A stretch of DNA of 49,758 bases from Candidatus Methylomirabilota bacterium. Lineage in GTDB: Bacteria; Methylomirabilota; Methylomirabilia; Methylomirabilales; Methylomirabilaceae. The notes beneath the pieces are model-generated. The model saw only the letters and a program-made list of their open reading frames with translations, searched no databases and was not told the DNA's origin. The DNA lies in contig JACQQF010000081.1 of the NCBI GenBank assembly GCA_016207095.1, forward strand, positions 1 to 49,758, read 5' to 3'. Position numbers and translations under genes: made by a program. Positions within the stretch are counted from its first letter, which is position 1. The number at the start of each line of letters is the position of its first letter. Of the stretch, positions 26,938 through 34,921 are shown piece after piece.

Positions 26938-26981
26938 CGGCGACGTGCGGACGTAGGATCACCCGGTCGAAGCACTGAGGG

Positions 26982-27368
26982 ATGAAAATGAAGAAGAAAC
27001 TGGTGGTGGTGGTGACGGCAGCGATCGCGCTTGGAATCGGGACCTTCACGTTCTGGCAGCAGGCCCGAGCAGACACGCCGACCACGATCCAGCTCGCGAT
27101 TCCGACCAACGTGACGATCACCGTCGGAAGCCATACGGTGGTCTTCATCGGACGCCCGACCTCGACGAGCCCCGTCGCCTGCGCCCCGGGCACACCGAAC
27201 CCGCAGACGGTGGTCGCCGTCGAGCCTGGCGGCGGGTCGGCTTCCCAGATCACGGGCGTCCTGGCTTTTCACGACCATGAAATCTCGCTCGGATCCCGCT
27301 ACGAGATCACAGGCGGTCCGGCTCCGTGCAACACGGACTTCAAGCTCTACACGGCCACTCTCAACTGA
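26982..27368 (+). CDS. Small exported protein, paralogue A of a tandem family
   Basis: This 128-residue protein is not recognised as a known family. A signal peptide (MKMKKKLVVVVTAAIALGIG, cleavage near ARA-DT at 30) is followed by about 98 residues rich in Thr, Val, Pro and Gly with a beta-strand pattern: TTIQLAIP, TVVFIGRP, TVVAVEPGG. Two cysteines (C67, C116) are the only ones in the mature part and could form a disulfide. The same order VVFIGR ... C ... PQTVV(A/V)(V/D) ... ITG ... G(S/T)R ... PCN recurs in the broken gene at 27941. The ATG at 26988 has better spacing from GAGGG than the ATG at 26982. No function is assigned. Confidence 0.75.
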   Translation: MKMKKKLVVVVTAAIALGIGTFTFWQQARADTPTTIQLAIPTNVTITVGSHTVVFIGRPTSTSPVACAPGTPNPQTVVAVEPGGGSASQITGVLAFHDHEISLGSRYEITGGPAPCNTDFKLYTATLN

Positions 27369-27370
27369 GG

Positions 27371-27592
27371 ATGAACGTGACACGACTCATCTTCAGCGTC
27401 TCGTGCCTCGGCGCCCTGCTGGGCGCGCCGATGGCCTCGGCCGCTTCCTCGACCGTCACCGTCTGGGTACCGGCAGAGTTGCCCGTCGACACAGCGACGA
27501 CGCGGATCGCAACGATACTCCAGGACCCACGGGCAGGTGAAGTTCTCCAAGGCCTGCGCGAAGGCCGCGGGGAAGTTCCGGAGGACCGATAA
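27371..27592 (+). CDS. Short exported protein, possibly truncated paralogue B
   Basis: A 73-residue frame begins three bases after the previous stop and is likely cotranscribed. A signal peptide is convincing (TRLIFSVSCLGALLGAPMAS, cleavage near ASA-AS). The mature start STVTVWVPAELPVDTATTRI resembles the first two strands of paralogues A, C and D. The frame then runs into an unrelated charged tail (GLREGRGEVPEDR). A different frame from about 27537 reads on as VKFSKACAKAAGKFRRTDKG, so a frameshift or recombination may have cut the gene. The mature part has no cysteine. Confidence 0.5.
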   Translation: MNVTRLIFSVSCLGALLGAPMASAASSTVTVWVPAELPVDTATTRIATILQDPRAGEVLQGLREGRGEVPEDR

Positions 27593-27619
27593 GGGCCTTT
27601 ATGTCGGCTACCCTCAAAA

Positions 27620-27652
27620 GCTCTGGCGCTCGGAGACCCCAAGCGCCAGAGC
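27620..27652 (-). terminator. Strong hairpin with an oligo-T tail on the minus strand
   Basis: GCTCTGGCGCT (27620-27630) and AGCGCCAGAGC (27642-27652) form a perfect 11-bp GC-rich stem with an 11-base loop. Read on the minus strand, the stem is followed by TTTTGAGGG, a short T-run as in an intrinsic terminator. No minus-strand gene is seen nearby, so it may block antisense transcription or be a structured repeat. Confidence 0.45.
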
Positions 27653-27723
27653 CGCCTCTGTCATCGTCAGCTCCCAGCGAAAGACGCACTCAGCTACGGC
27701 AACTCTCTGCTGTTCTCTCATCG

Positions 27724-27749
27724 TCAGGGCTATGGTGTCCATACCCTGA
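27724..27749 (+). terminator. Stem-loop upstream of the second promoter block
   Basis: TCAGGG, bulged C, TATGG, loop TGT, CCATA, CCCTGA form an 11-bp stem with one bulge. It lies between the remnants of paralogue B and the second promoter copy, where a transcription stop is expected. No clear T-run follows, so termination is only plausible. Confidence 0.4.
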
Positions 27750-27781
27750 TAGAATCATATGGCTATTAACCCCTGACAGAA

Positions 27782-27918
27782 TTACTTTGCTACTACCGGC
27801 CCGGTTGTTTGCCTTGACAGGCCTTCATCCACCCTGTAGTGTCGCTTCATCCGCGCTGTAGAGTGGGGGAGGGAAGGTCGGTGCGCCCGAGAATGCCGTT
27901 TATGTCGGCTACACTCTC
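27782..27918 (+). repeat. 137-bp direct repeat, copy 2, containing a promoter
   Basis: Ungapped match to 26801-26937 with about eight substitutions. The promoter elements TTGACA (27814-27819) and TAGTGT (27837-27842) are unchanged. It sits 23 bases before the start of the frameshifted paralogue C, in the same relation as copy 1 to paralogue A. Confidence 0.85.
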
Positions 27919-27940
27919 GCAGCGAAAGGGGCGAAGAAAG

Positions 27941-28357
27941 ATGAAGCAGCTTAGGACGAAGATTGCAAGAAACCTCTGGCTATCACTTGTGCCGTGGCAA
28001 TTTTAACGGCAGGCGTCTACGTCCTTGCCTTTGGGGTGGGAACTTTGCACGCGCAGGTGACCACCCTCAGCTTCGTGGTCTCTGCCGGAGCGCCGATTGG
28101 CACCGGCACCGATCTCGTCGTGTTCATCGGCAGATCTTCCGGAACTGCCGGTATCGGGGATTGCGCGGCTGGGGAGCGCCCCGTGCAGACGGCGGTCGTC
28201 GTGGATCCCGGCGGAAGCGGTGCTTCGGCGCATCACCGGCATCCTCCCGACCTCCCAGACCGATCCGGTCGCTCCAGGAACCCGTTTGAGGAACATCGTA
28301 CAGAACGGGCCTTGCAACGGCGGTGCCTACGACAAGTACACGGGCGAGGTCCAGTAG
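27941..28357 (+). pseudogene. Frameshifted exported-protein gene, paralogue C
   Basis: The start MKQLRTKIA is in one frame and the rest of the signal peptide (KPLAITCAVAILTAGVYVLAF) is in the next, as if one A were missing from GCAAGAAACC near 27964. That frame continues through VTTLSFVVSAG, DLVVFIGRSS, DCAAGERPVQTAVVVDPGG. A second shift near 28225 then returns to the first frame for RRITGILPTSQTDPVAP and GPCNGGAYDKYTGEVQ. Restored, the product aligns along its length with paralogue A, including VVFIGR, both cysteines and PCN. Two shifts suggest a decaying gene; sequencing error is the alternative. Confidence 0.75.
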
Positions 28358-28398
28358 TCCATTGCACTACGACTAGCCCAGGGTAGGAGAGCGGCCAC

Positions 28399-29103
28399 AT
28401 GCGTCGCTTACTAATCATGCTCGTTGCAATCGGCGCGTGCTACGTCGCAGTTCCCGTGCATGCAGCAAATGCCGCTTCGGTCGATATCCTTCTTCGGAAA
28501 ACCGAGGCTGACTCCATGAAGCTCGGTGCGCCTGGTCAGGAGATTGTCGTTGAGGGCGCGCCCACAATTAGGACAACTACGACGGCGTGTGATGGCAGGA
28601 GCGGGGCCTATCCAATCCAAAACGTCCTGGTCGTAGACCCAAATAGCACATACATCACGAGCGTCATTGTCTGTGCGCCGGACGGGGTTAGTCCCGGTGA
28701 AAGGCTGAGTCCCGATCCTATGGTCTACGACGGCCATACCGAGGGCGGTATCACTTACGCCAGATACGAGGCCACGGTCATATCGAGCGCCAACCCGTCT
28801 CTTGGCACCCAGACGACTCCTCTCTGGACAGCGCGCCGAGAGCCCGGGCCGACTGGAGCCTGGCCTCCCAGTGCCGAGGACGCGAAACTAGCCCGCGCTC
28901 AAGCTCCCAAGGAGGTGCGGCGCGAAGCAACCCCTGGGAAGGTAGGGTCTCAGGTCCGGGCTGGCTATTCTTCAGGGGAGAAACCAGAGCGAGCTCTCGC
29001 CATCTGGTCCTGGCTTCCCACCGCAGGCGCGTCTATCGGAGTCGCTGTGCTCTGCGGTTTGCTTGTCTTTCGATTCCTCAAAGAGACATTGTCTCACCGC
29101 TGA
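28399..29103 (+). CDS. Exported, C-terminally membrane-anchored protein, paralogue D
   Basis: This 234-residue protein is of unknown family. The signal peptide is RRLLIMLVAIGACYVAVPVHA. The ectodomain (to about residue 130) carries two cysteines (C64, C92) and the strand PIQNVLVVDPNSTYITSVIV, which matches PQTVVAVEPGG..ITGV of paralogue A. A Pro/Ala/Glu-rich linker (about 135-200) leads to a single membrane helix (about 203-226, GASIGVAVLCGLLVFRFL) and a short basic tail, a type I membrane topology. GGAGAG lies eight bases before the ATG. It follows the broken paralogue by 41 bases and precedes the foldase gene by 21. Confidence 0.7.
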   Translation: MRRLLIMLVAIGACYVAVPVHAANAASVDILLRKTEADSMKLGAPGQEIVVEGAPTIRTTTTACDGRSGAYPIQNVLVVDPNSTYITSVIVCAPDGVSPGERLSPDPMVYDGHTEGGITYARYEATVISSANPSLGTQTTPLWTARREPGPTGAWPPSAEDAKLARAQAPKEVRREATPGKVGSQVRAGYSSGEKPERALAIWSWLPTAGASIGVAVLCGLLVFRFLKETLSHR

Positions 29104-29124
29104 CAGAGAGGAACGGGAAAACTG

Positions 29125-30186
29125 ATGATCCAGCAGATGATGGGACCCAAACGCAGAGCCGTAGCTGCCGGCATGGCTCTTCTTCTCCTTGGGCTTTTGC
29201 GGGCCCAGGCCGCTATCGGGGAGGAGAGACAAGAAAAGACAAAGGGGCAGAGCGTGGCCGCCAGAGTTGATGAGCAGGTGATCACGATGCAAGATTTGGA
29301 GAGTGCCCTCGCTCCCCAGCTTGCCAAGCTCCAAGAGCAGAAGTATCAGCTTATGCAGTCGAAGTTAGACGAGTTGATCGAGGGGCGTCTCCTCGGACAG
29401 GAAGCCAAGCGGCGCGGTGTTACGGTGGAGGCTCTACTCAAGGCTGAGGTGCTCTCGAAGGCGCCCAAGGTGACCGAGACGGAGGTTGCCTCCTTCATCA
29501 AAGAGAACAAGGCTCGACTGAAGGGGGAGGGTGCGGATATTTCGGCAAGGGTCCGCGACTACCTCACGAGCCAGAAGGAAGCCCGGCAAAGGCGCGTCTA
29601 TGTGGCAGGCCTTCTCCAGGGCGCCAAGGTGGCCACCTTTCTGCAAGAACCAGAACCGATCCGGATCACGGTCAAGGCGGAAGGTTTTGCGAAGGGCCGC
29701 AAGGACGCTCCGGTGACTCTCGTCGAGTTCACGGATTTCCATTGCCCGTTCTGTGGGAGAGCCGTTGCCACACTCAAGAATGTGATGCGGGAGTACGATG
29801 GCAAGATCAGGTGGGTGTTCCGAGACTTTCCCATCGCCAGCCTTCACCCCATGGCGGGGAAGGCGGCCGAAGCCGCGAGATGCGCAGGCGAGCAGGGGAA
29901 GTTCTGGGAGTACCATGATCTCCTCTTCGAGGGGAAATCCCAGGCGACGGTTGACGATTTCAAGCGATCTGCTGAACAGTTGAAACTCGACCCCAAGAGC
30001 TTCGGGCAGTGCCTGGACAGCGGGAAACACCAGGCGGCGGTCGAGGCGGACGTGCAGGAGGGTGCCCGTCTCGGGGTCACCGGAACGCCGACCTTTTTCA
30101 TTAACGGGCGGATGTTGGTCGGCGCCCAGCCGCTGGAGAGCTTCCGCAGGATCATCGAAGCCGAGCTCCGCGCAAGGTCGAAATAG
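29125..30186 (+). CDS. Exported SurA-like / DsbA-like fusion protein (thiol-disulfide oxidoreductase)
   Basis: This 353-residue protein begins with a signal peptide (hydrophobic core GMALLLLGLLRAQAA). An N-terminal SurA/PpiC-type segment follows (VAARVDEQVITMQDLE ... KLDELIEGRLLGQEAKRRGV), with no parvulin catalytic domain. The C-terminal half is a thioredoxin-fold DsbA domain: VTLVEFTDFHCPFCGRAV with C207-P-F-C210, and the cis-proline loop GVTGTPTFFINGR near 315-327. Two further cysteines lie near 252 and 295. It would form or rearrange disulfides in the envelope. It lies 21 bases behind paralogue D, and the adjacent exported proteins each have a cysteine pair, so they are plausible substrates (inference). 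Confidence 0.88.
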   Translation: MIQQMMGPKRRAVAAGMALLLLGLLRAQAAIGEERQEKTKGQSVAARVDEQVITMQDLESALAPQLAKLQEQKYQLMQSKLDELIEGRLLGQEAKRRGVTVEALLKAEVLSKAPKVTETEVASFIKENKARLKGEGADISARVRDYLTSQKEARQRRVYVAGLLQGAKVATFLQEPEPIRITVKAEGFAKGRKDAPVTLVEFTDFHCPFCGRAVATLKNVMREYDGKIRWVFRDFPIASLHPMAGKAAEAARCAGEQGKFWEYHDLLFEGKSQATVDDFKRSAEQLKLDPKSFGQCLDSGKHQAAVEADVQEGARLGVTGTPTFFINGRMLVGAQPLESFRRIIEAELRARSK

Positions 30187-30441
30187 TCGGTGCCCGTTTG
30201 TACCCCTCGACCTGACCTCCTCGTCTCAGGAGAGACGGAAGGAAAAAGGGACGGAAGAGGTCACCAGACAATGACGTCAAGGGTTAGAACGAAACAGGCT
30301 CGGTAATCTCAACTCACCGATCTCGTCTCCCCCCATCTCACTCGAACGGCCCGCCCATCCGTCGCTTGCTCCTTGCGCAATGCGATCGCCTGTGTTAACG
30401 TTCTCAATCGGTTACAGGGCGCAATAGGTCAGGAGCAACAG

Positions 30442-33036
30442 ATGGCGCGGGGCTACGACTTCAAGTCGATCGAAGCGAAGTGGCAGCAGATCTGGGAGGA
30501 GAGCGGCGTGTTCTCCGTGAAGGAGGATCCCGACAAGCCCAAGTTCTATCTCCTGGAGATGTATCCGTATCCCTCCGGAAGAATCCACATGGGGCATGTG
30601 CGAAACTATGCCATTGGCGACGTGATGGCACGGTTTCTCCGGATGCGGGGCTACAATGTGTTGCACCCGATGGGCTGGGACGCCTTTGGCCTGCCCGCGG
30701 AAAATGCCGCCATTGAACATGGAATCCACCCGGCAAGGTGGACCTACGAGAATATCGCCTACATGCGAGCCCAGCTCAAACGGATGGGCTTCTCGTACGA
30801 CTGGGACCGCGAGATCACCTGCAGCGATCCGGACTATTATCGATGGGGACAGTGGCTGTTCCTCAAGCTGCATGAGAAGGGACTGGCCTACAGGAAGTCT
30901 TCCACTGTAAATTGGTGTGATGTGTGTCAGACCGTCCTCGCCAACGAGCAGGTTGAGGGTGGCCTCTGTTGGCGGGACGAGTCGCCGGTGGTCAAGAAGG
31001 ATCTGGTGGGATGGTTCTTTAGGATCACTGCCTACGCCGAAGAGTTGCTCTCCGGCTTGGATGGATTATCCGGCTGGCCCGAGCCGGTCAAGGTCATGCA
31101 ACGCAACTGGATCGGCAAGAGCGTCGGCGCGGAGGTTCGATTTCCGCTCGCCGGCCGACAGGAGGCACTGACGATCTTCACCACTCGGCAGGACACAATT
31201 TTCGGCGCAACCTTCATGATTCTCGCTCCTGAGCATCCGCTCGCCCTGAGCTTGTCGAAGGGGACCTCGGAGGAGAAGGAGGTCATTGCCTTTATTGACC
31301 GAATGAAGCGTGAAGACAAGGTGCGGCGGGCCGCGGCCGACGTGGAGAAGGAGGGTGTGTTTACCGGGGCATACGCGATCAATCCGCTCACGCAGGAGCG
31401 GATCCCGATCTGGCTGGGAAACTTCGTCCTTCTGGAGTATGGGACCGGGGCCATCATGGCGGTTCCCAGCAATGATCAGCGGGACTTCGAGTTCGCCACA
31501 AAGTACGGCCTCACCATCCGCTTGGCGGTGGTGCCGATTGATGCCGAGATGGACGAGAGCACCATTGGAGAGGCATACGAGGGGGAGGGGGTGTTAGTCA
31601 ACTCCGGTCCCTTCACCGGCATGGGGAGCCGAGAGGCGCGTGAGGCGATCGCCGACTTCCTGGAGCAGAAAGGGATGGGCTCGCGCTCGGTCAACTACCG
31701 GCTTCGCGACTGGGGGATCTCGAGACAGCGCTACTGGGGAAACCCGATCCCGATCATCTATTGCAAAAAGTGTGGCACGGTCCCGGTCCCCTACGAAGAT
31801 CTGCCGGTCATCCTTCCCCAGGATGTCGAGATCACAATGAAGGGCGGCTCTCCGCTGGCGAAGGTGGCCTCGTTCGTCAATGTCCCGTGCCCGCGGTGCG
31901 GCGGTCCGGCCAGGCGGGAGACCGACACGATGGACACCTTTGTCGATTCTTCCTGGTATTTCCTCAGGTTTGCCAGCCCTCACGCACTGGATGCACCGGT
32001 TGAACGGTCTCAGGTCAATTACTGGATGCCGGTGGACCAGTATATCGGTGGCGTCGAGCACGCGGTGCTCCACCTGTTGTATGCTCGCTTCTTCACGAAG
32101 GCGGTGCGCGACCTTGGCCTGGTCAGCGTTGATGAACCCTTTGCTAGGCTTCTGACCCAGGGGATGGTTTGTAAGGAAACATACCGTTGCCCGGAGCATG
32201 GATTTCGCCTGCCTGAGGAGGTCGATGCCGAAGGCCGGTGCCGTGAATGCGGCCGCCCGGCCGAGATCGGGCGGACAGAGAAGATGTCGAAATCCAAGAA
32301 AAACATCATCGATCCCGACGATCTTTTGGCCAAGTACGGGGCCGATACGGCCCGCTTGTTCTGCTTGTTTGCCGCGCCACCGGAGAAGGACCTGGAATGG
32401 TCTGATCAGGGCATGGAGGGAACATTCCGCTTCCTCATCCGGATCGTCCGCTTGGTGGAGGACCACAAGGGGTTTCTCAGATCCCCCTCCGGTCCGATCC
32501 CCTTCGCGAAGCTCGTGGCAGGTCGCGCTCTGTATCGAAAGGCCCAGCAGACAATACAGCGTGTGACACAAGATATCGAAAATGAGTTTCACTTTAATAC
32601 CGCAATCAGCGCTTTGATGGAGTTGGCTAACGAGATCGGACGGTTTGACACGGTAGGGCAACCGGACGAAGAGGAAGACCGCCGCTTCGCCTATACCTAT
32701 GCGTTGGAGATCCTCGTCATCCTCCTGTCCCCCTTTGCGCCGCACCTGTGCGAAGAGCTCTGGGAGTGTCTCGACAGGAAGACGAGCATCTTTAGCACGG
32801 CATGGCCGACCTACGACGCCGCCATCATCCAGGCCGAAGAGATCTTGGTCGTCGTCCAGGTAGATGGAAAGGTCCGGAGTCGGGTCTACCTTCCCTCCAG
32901 CGCCGATGAAGACGCCATGCGCGGGGCGGCACTCGCGGACGAGCGGGTCAGGGGATGGCTCCGGGATAGGTCAATCGGCAAGGTGGTGGTCGTGCCGAAG
33001 AGGCTCGTGAACATTGTGACCGGGGAGCATCGATGA
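30442..33036 (+). CDS. leuS: Leucyl-tRNA synthetase
   Basis: An 864-residue class I synthetase. It has [15 protein letters not shown] with HMGH at 49-52, the CP1 editing domain with [13 protein letters not shown], and KMSKS at 614-618 followed by [21 protein letters not shown] zinc-ribbon pair CPRCGG and CPEHG..CREC is present. The ATG at 30442 has AGGAG six bases upstream; an ATG at 30373 would add a poorly conserved 23-residue tail. Residues 268-274 (ALSLSKG) are encoded by an inverted copy of the short palindromic repeat that forms the 11.2-kb array, apparently an in-frame insertion in the editing domain. Confidence 0.97.
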   Translation: MARGYDFKSIEAKWQQIWEESGVFSVKEDPDKPKFYLLEMYPYPSGRIHMGHVRNYAIGDVMARFLRMRGYNVLHPMGWDAFGLPAENAAIEHGIHPARWTYENIAYMRAQLKRMGFSYDWDREITCSDPDYYRWGQWLFLKLHEKGLAYRKSSTVNWCDVCQTVLANEQVEGGLCWRDESPVVKKDLVGWFFRITAYAEELLSGLDGLSGWPEPVKVMQRNWIGKSVGAEVRFPLAGRQEALTIFTTRQDTIFGATFMILAPEHPLALSLSKGTSEEKEVIAFIDRMKREDKVRRAAADVEKEGVFTGAYAINPLTQERIPIWLGNFVLLEYGTGAIMAVPSNDQRDFEFATKYGLTIRLAVVPIDAEMDESTIGEAYEGEGVLVNSGPFTGMGSREAREAIADFLEQKGMGSRSVNYRLRDWGISRQRYWGNPIPIIYCKKCGTVPVPYEDLPVILPQDVEITMKGGSPLAKVASFVNVPCPRCGGPARRETDTMDTFVDSSWYFLRFASPHALDAPVERSQVNYWMPVDQYIGGVEHAVLHLLYARFFTKAVRDLGLVSVDEPFARLLTQGMVCKETYRCPEHGFRLPEEVDAEGRCRECGRPAEIGRTEKMSKSKKNIIDPDDLLAKYGADTARLFCLFAAPPEKDLEWSDQGMEGTFRFLIRIVRLVEDHKGFLRSPSGPIPFAKLVAGRALYRKAQQTIQRVTQDIENEFHFNTAISALMELANEIGRFDTVGQPDEEEDRRFAYTYALEILVILLSPFAPHLCEELWECLDRKTSIFSTAWPTYDAAIIQAEEILVVVQVDGKVRSRVYLPSSADEDAMRGAALADERVRGWLRDRSIGKVVVVPKRLVNIVTGEHR
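31243..31263 (-). repeat. Short palindromic repeat inserted in frame within leuS
   Basis: The complement of GCCCTGAGC..GTCGAAGGGG carries the same CTTCGAC..GCTCAGG core as the array at 11193-11416. Here it encodes ALSLSKG without breaking the frame. It lies in the CP1 editing domain just after the conserved [14 protein letters not shown], in a region where LeuRS proteins vary in length. Confidence 0.75.
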
Positions 33037-33542
33037 AGCGGTTCGCGTCTATAGCGATCTTCCTGATGTTGGCCGGATGCGGCTATCGACCGCTGGGACA
33101 GGGGGAGGTCAGCAACCTCCCGATGACAGTCAAGACGATCGCTATGGGTCGGCTGAAGAATCGGACCCTCCGTCCCACCATTCAGCCCGCTTTGAAAGAA
33201 GCCCTCATCGGCCGCTTTGCGGCAGACGCCCGGATTCGCGTCGTAGAAGAGGGGGTGGCCGACGCCATTCTGGAGGGGGCGATTGAAGGCTTCGGTGAAG
33301 ATGCCATCGCCTTTGATGCTGCGGATACCGCCCGCCGCCTTCGGGTGACCATCTCGTTCTCCTTTGTCGTTAAAGATCGGATGAAAGACACGGTGCTCCT
33401 TCGGGACGGTGTGACAGGCGTGGCCTACTTCAGCGCCGGGCCTGGGATCGGGTCCACCAGGACGGCTGAGGATGAGGCAACATCCCGGGCGTTGACAGAC
33501 CTGGCCGGACAGGTGGTTAATCGGGTCATGGACGGCATCTAA
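33033..33542 (+). CDS. lptE: LPS-assembly lipoprotein LptE
   Basis: A 169-residue lipoprotein. The lipobox LAGCGY puts the acylated cysteine at residue 16. The following GYRPLGQG and [18 protein letters not shown] (small protein with the LptE-like strand-helix order) fit the LptE/RlpB family, which plugs the LptD outer-membrane channel. The start overlaps leuS by four bases (ATGA) and the stop overlaps holA by one base (TAATG), so leuS-lptE-holA is a tight operon. That is the usual neighbourhood of lptE, which strengthens a call that sequence similarity alone would leave moderate. Confidence 0.88.
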   Translation: MKRFASIAIFLMLAGCGYRPLGQGEVSNLPMTVKTIAMGRLKNRTLRPTIQPALKEALIGRFAADARIRVVEEGVADAILEGAIEGFGEDAIAFDAADTARRLRVTISFSFVVKDRMKDTVLLRDGVTGVAYFSAGPGIGSTRTAEDEATSRALTDLAGQVVNRVMDGI

Positions 33543-34546
33543 TGAGCCGGAGGGTGGGGTCACCGTCACCAAAGGACCGGATAGAGAAGGGGAAGGTTGC
33601 GCCCGCCTACTGCCTGTACGGGGAGGATGACTATCGTCGAGAGGAAGCCCTCGCGCACCTGCTCGATACCTTGCTTCCAGAGGGTGCGAGGGAGCTGAAT
33701 CTTGACCAACTCCGACCGGGTGAGCCAGAGAGCGGGTCGATCCTAGGAAGCGCAAGGACCTTGCCGTTTCTTGCGGCGCGTCGCGTCGTTCTTATCCGAG
33801 GCGCCGAGGCTCTCTCGAAGCAGGAGCAGGAGGAACTGCTTGGTTATCTGGACGACCCCTCCCCGACGACGTCTCTTGTGCTCGCCGCGAGACGCCTCGA
33901 TCTCAGGACGCGACTGGCCGGAGCGCTTCAACAGAAAGGCGTTGTGTTGCGGTTTGAGCGACTGGTGGCGGACTCCATGAAAGACTCGCTCCTGGCGGCG
34001 GCACGGGCGCGTGGCAAACACCTCTCGCCTGAAGCGGTCAGCCTGCTTATTACCCTGGCGGGTGACGATCTCCGCCAGGCGATCTATGGAGTGGAGAAGG
34101 CAACGCTCTTTGTAGGGGAACGTGAAGAGATCACGCCGCAGGACGTCGAATCCCTGGTCGGCGAAAGTCGGGCGCGATCGATTTTTCAGCTAACCGATGC
34201 CGTTGGGGTGAAGAACCTGGGGGACGCGCTCGGCTGCCTGACCAAATTGTTGCAGAACGGCGAAGAACCCTTGGCGATCCTTGGTATGCTGGCGCGCCAG
34301 ATCCGCCTCCTCGTGCGAGCCAAGGCACTTCGGGAGATGGCAACCCCATCGGGCGAGATGGCCCGGGCCCTCGCCTTGCCCCCTCGCGTCGTCGAAACCT
34401 TGGCTGAGCAGGGCTTCTCGCTTTCCTGGCAGCAGCTTGCCGGCGCCTTTCACTCTCTCTATCGGGCGGACGTTGCGATCAAGACTGGCAGAGCGGGGGC
34501 GCCTGCCGTCCTCCATCGACTGCTTTGGGACCTCTGCGGGGCGTGA
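33542..34546 (+). CDS. holA: DNA polymerase III subunit delta
   Basis: A 334-residue clamp-loader subunit. The N-terminal segment APAYCLYGEDDYRREEALAHL replaces a true P-loop, as in all HolA proteins. The middle LAGDDLRQAIYGVEKATLF and VESLVGESRARSIFQLTDAVG are family signatures. GEEPLAILGMLARQIRLLVRAK opens the C-terminal collar domain. It would open and load the beta clamp with tau/gamma and delta prime. Translation is coupled to lptE. It converges on rpsT three bases away. Confidence 0.94.
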   Translation: MSRRVGSPSPKDRIEKGKVAPAYCLYGEDDYRREEALAHLLDTLLPEGARELNLDQLRPGEPESGSILGSARTLPFLAARRVVLIRGAEALSKQEQEELLGYLDDPSPTTSLVLAARRLDLRTRLAGALQQKGVVLRFERLVADSMKDSLLAAARARGKHLSPEAVSLLITLAGDDLRQAIYGVEKATLFVGEREEITPQDVESLVGESRARSIFQLTDAVGVKNLGDALGCLTKLLQNGEEPLAILGMLARQIRLLVRAKALREMATPSGEMARALALPPRVVETLAEQGFSLSWQQLAGAFHSLYRADVAIKTGRAGAPAVLHRLLWDLCGA

Positions 34547-34549
34547 CGC

Positions 34550-34822
34550 TTAGGACGATCGGGGGAGGGCGTGGAGCTGGCGGGCGAGTCTCGACTTGTA
34601 TCGCGCGGCGGCGTTCTTGTGGATGAATCCCTTCCCCGCAGCCTTGTCGATCACCGGAAGAGCCAGTTCCATGGCTTTTCCCGCCGCTTCCAGATCACGT
34701 CTTTCCAACCCTTCCCGAACTTTCTTGATGGCGGTCTTCAGGCTGCTCTTCGCCCCCCGATTCCGCAGACGCCGCTCGCGGCTCTTCCTCAACTGCTTCT
34801 GCGCTGACTTGGTTATCGGCAT
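34550..34822 (-). CDS. rpsT: Small ribosomal subunit protein bS20
   Basis: A 90-residue, Lys/Arg-rich primary rRNA-binding protein. The start MPITKSAQKQLRKSRERRLRNR and the conserved LPVIDKAAGKGFIHKNAAARYKSRL are diagnostic. The frame extends eight codons further (to 34846), but AGGAG stands ten bases before the ATG at 34822 and family proteins begin PxxKSAxKR. It is transcribed alone on the minus strand from a promoter at 34883-34911. Confidence 0.95.
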   Translation of the reverse strand: MPITKSAQKQLRKSRERRLRNRGAKSSLKTAIKKVREGLERRDLEAAGKAMELALPVIDKAAGKGFIHKNAAARYKSRLARQLHALPRSS

Positions 34823-34882
34823 CTCTGTGTTTCTCCTTTTTTCCACCTGAATGCTATTTGTCGTGGGCGGGCAATGGTGCCC

Positions 34883-34911
34883 ATTAAAGAGGAGCAGCGC
34901 AAGCTTGTCAA
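34883..34911 (-). promoter_or_regulatory. rpsT promoter
   Basis: On the minus strand TTGACA (34906-34911) and TTTAAT (34883-34888) are 17 bases apart, about 60 bases before the rpsT ATG. This is among the best sigma-70 matches in the window. It overlaps the first codons of the longest murJ frame, which argues for the shorter murJ start at 34922. Confidence 0.65.
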
Positions 34912-34921
34912 GGGATTTCTC

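Larger units (their letters stand above)
26599..26981. other. Intergenic region between truA and the exported-protein cluster
   Basis: The first half holds a hairpin (TGAGCC 26660-26665 with GGCTCA 26671-26676, extended by flanking G/C pairs) that may end the truA transcript, though no T-run follows. The second half is the first copy of the duplicated promoter block (26801-26937). No gene was found. Confidence 0.5.
27593..27940. other. Intergenic remnant region between paralogues B and C
   Basis: This 348-bp stretch has no intact gene. It contains a partial third copy of the promoter block (TTTATGTCGGCTAC recurs near 27597), a perfect 11-bp stem at 27620-27652, a second long stem at 27724-27749 and the second full repeat copy at 27782-27918. 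It looks like debris of tandem duplication. Confidence 0.55.
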
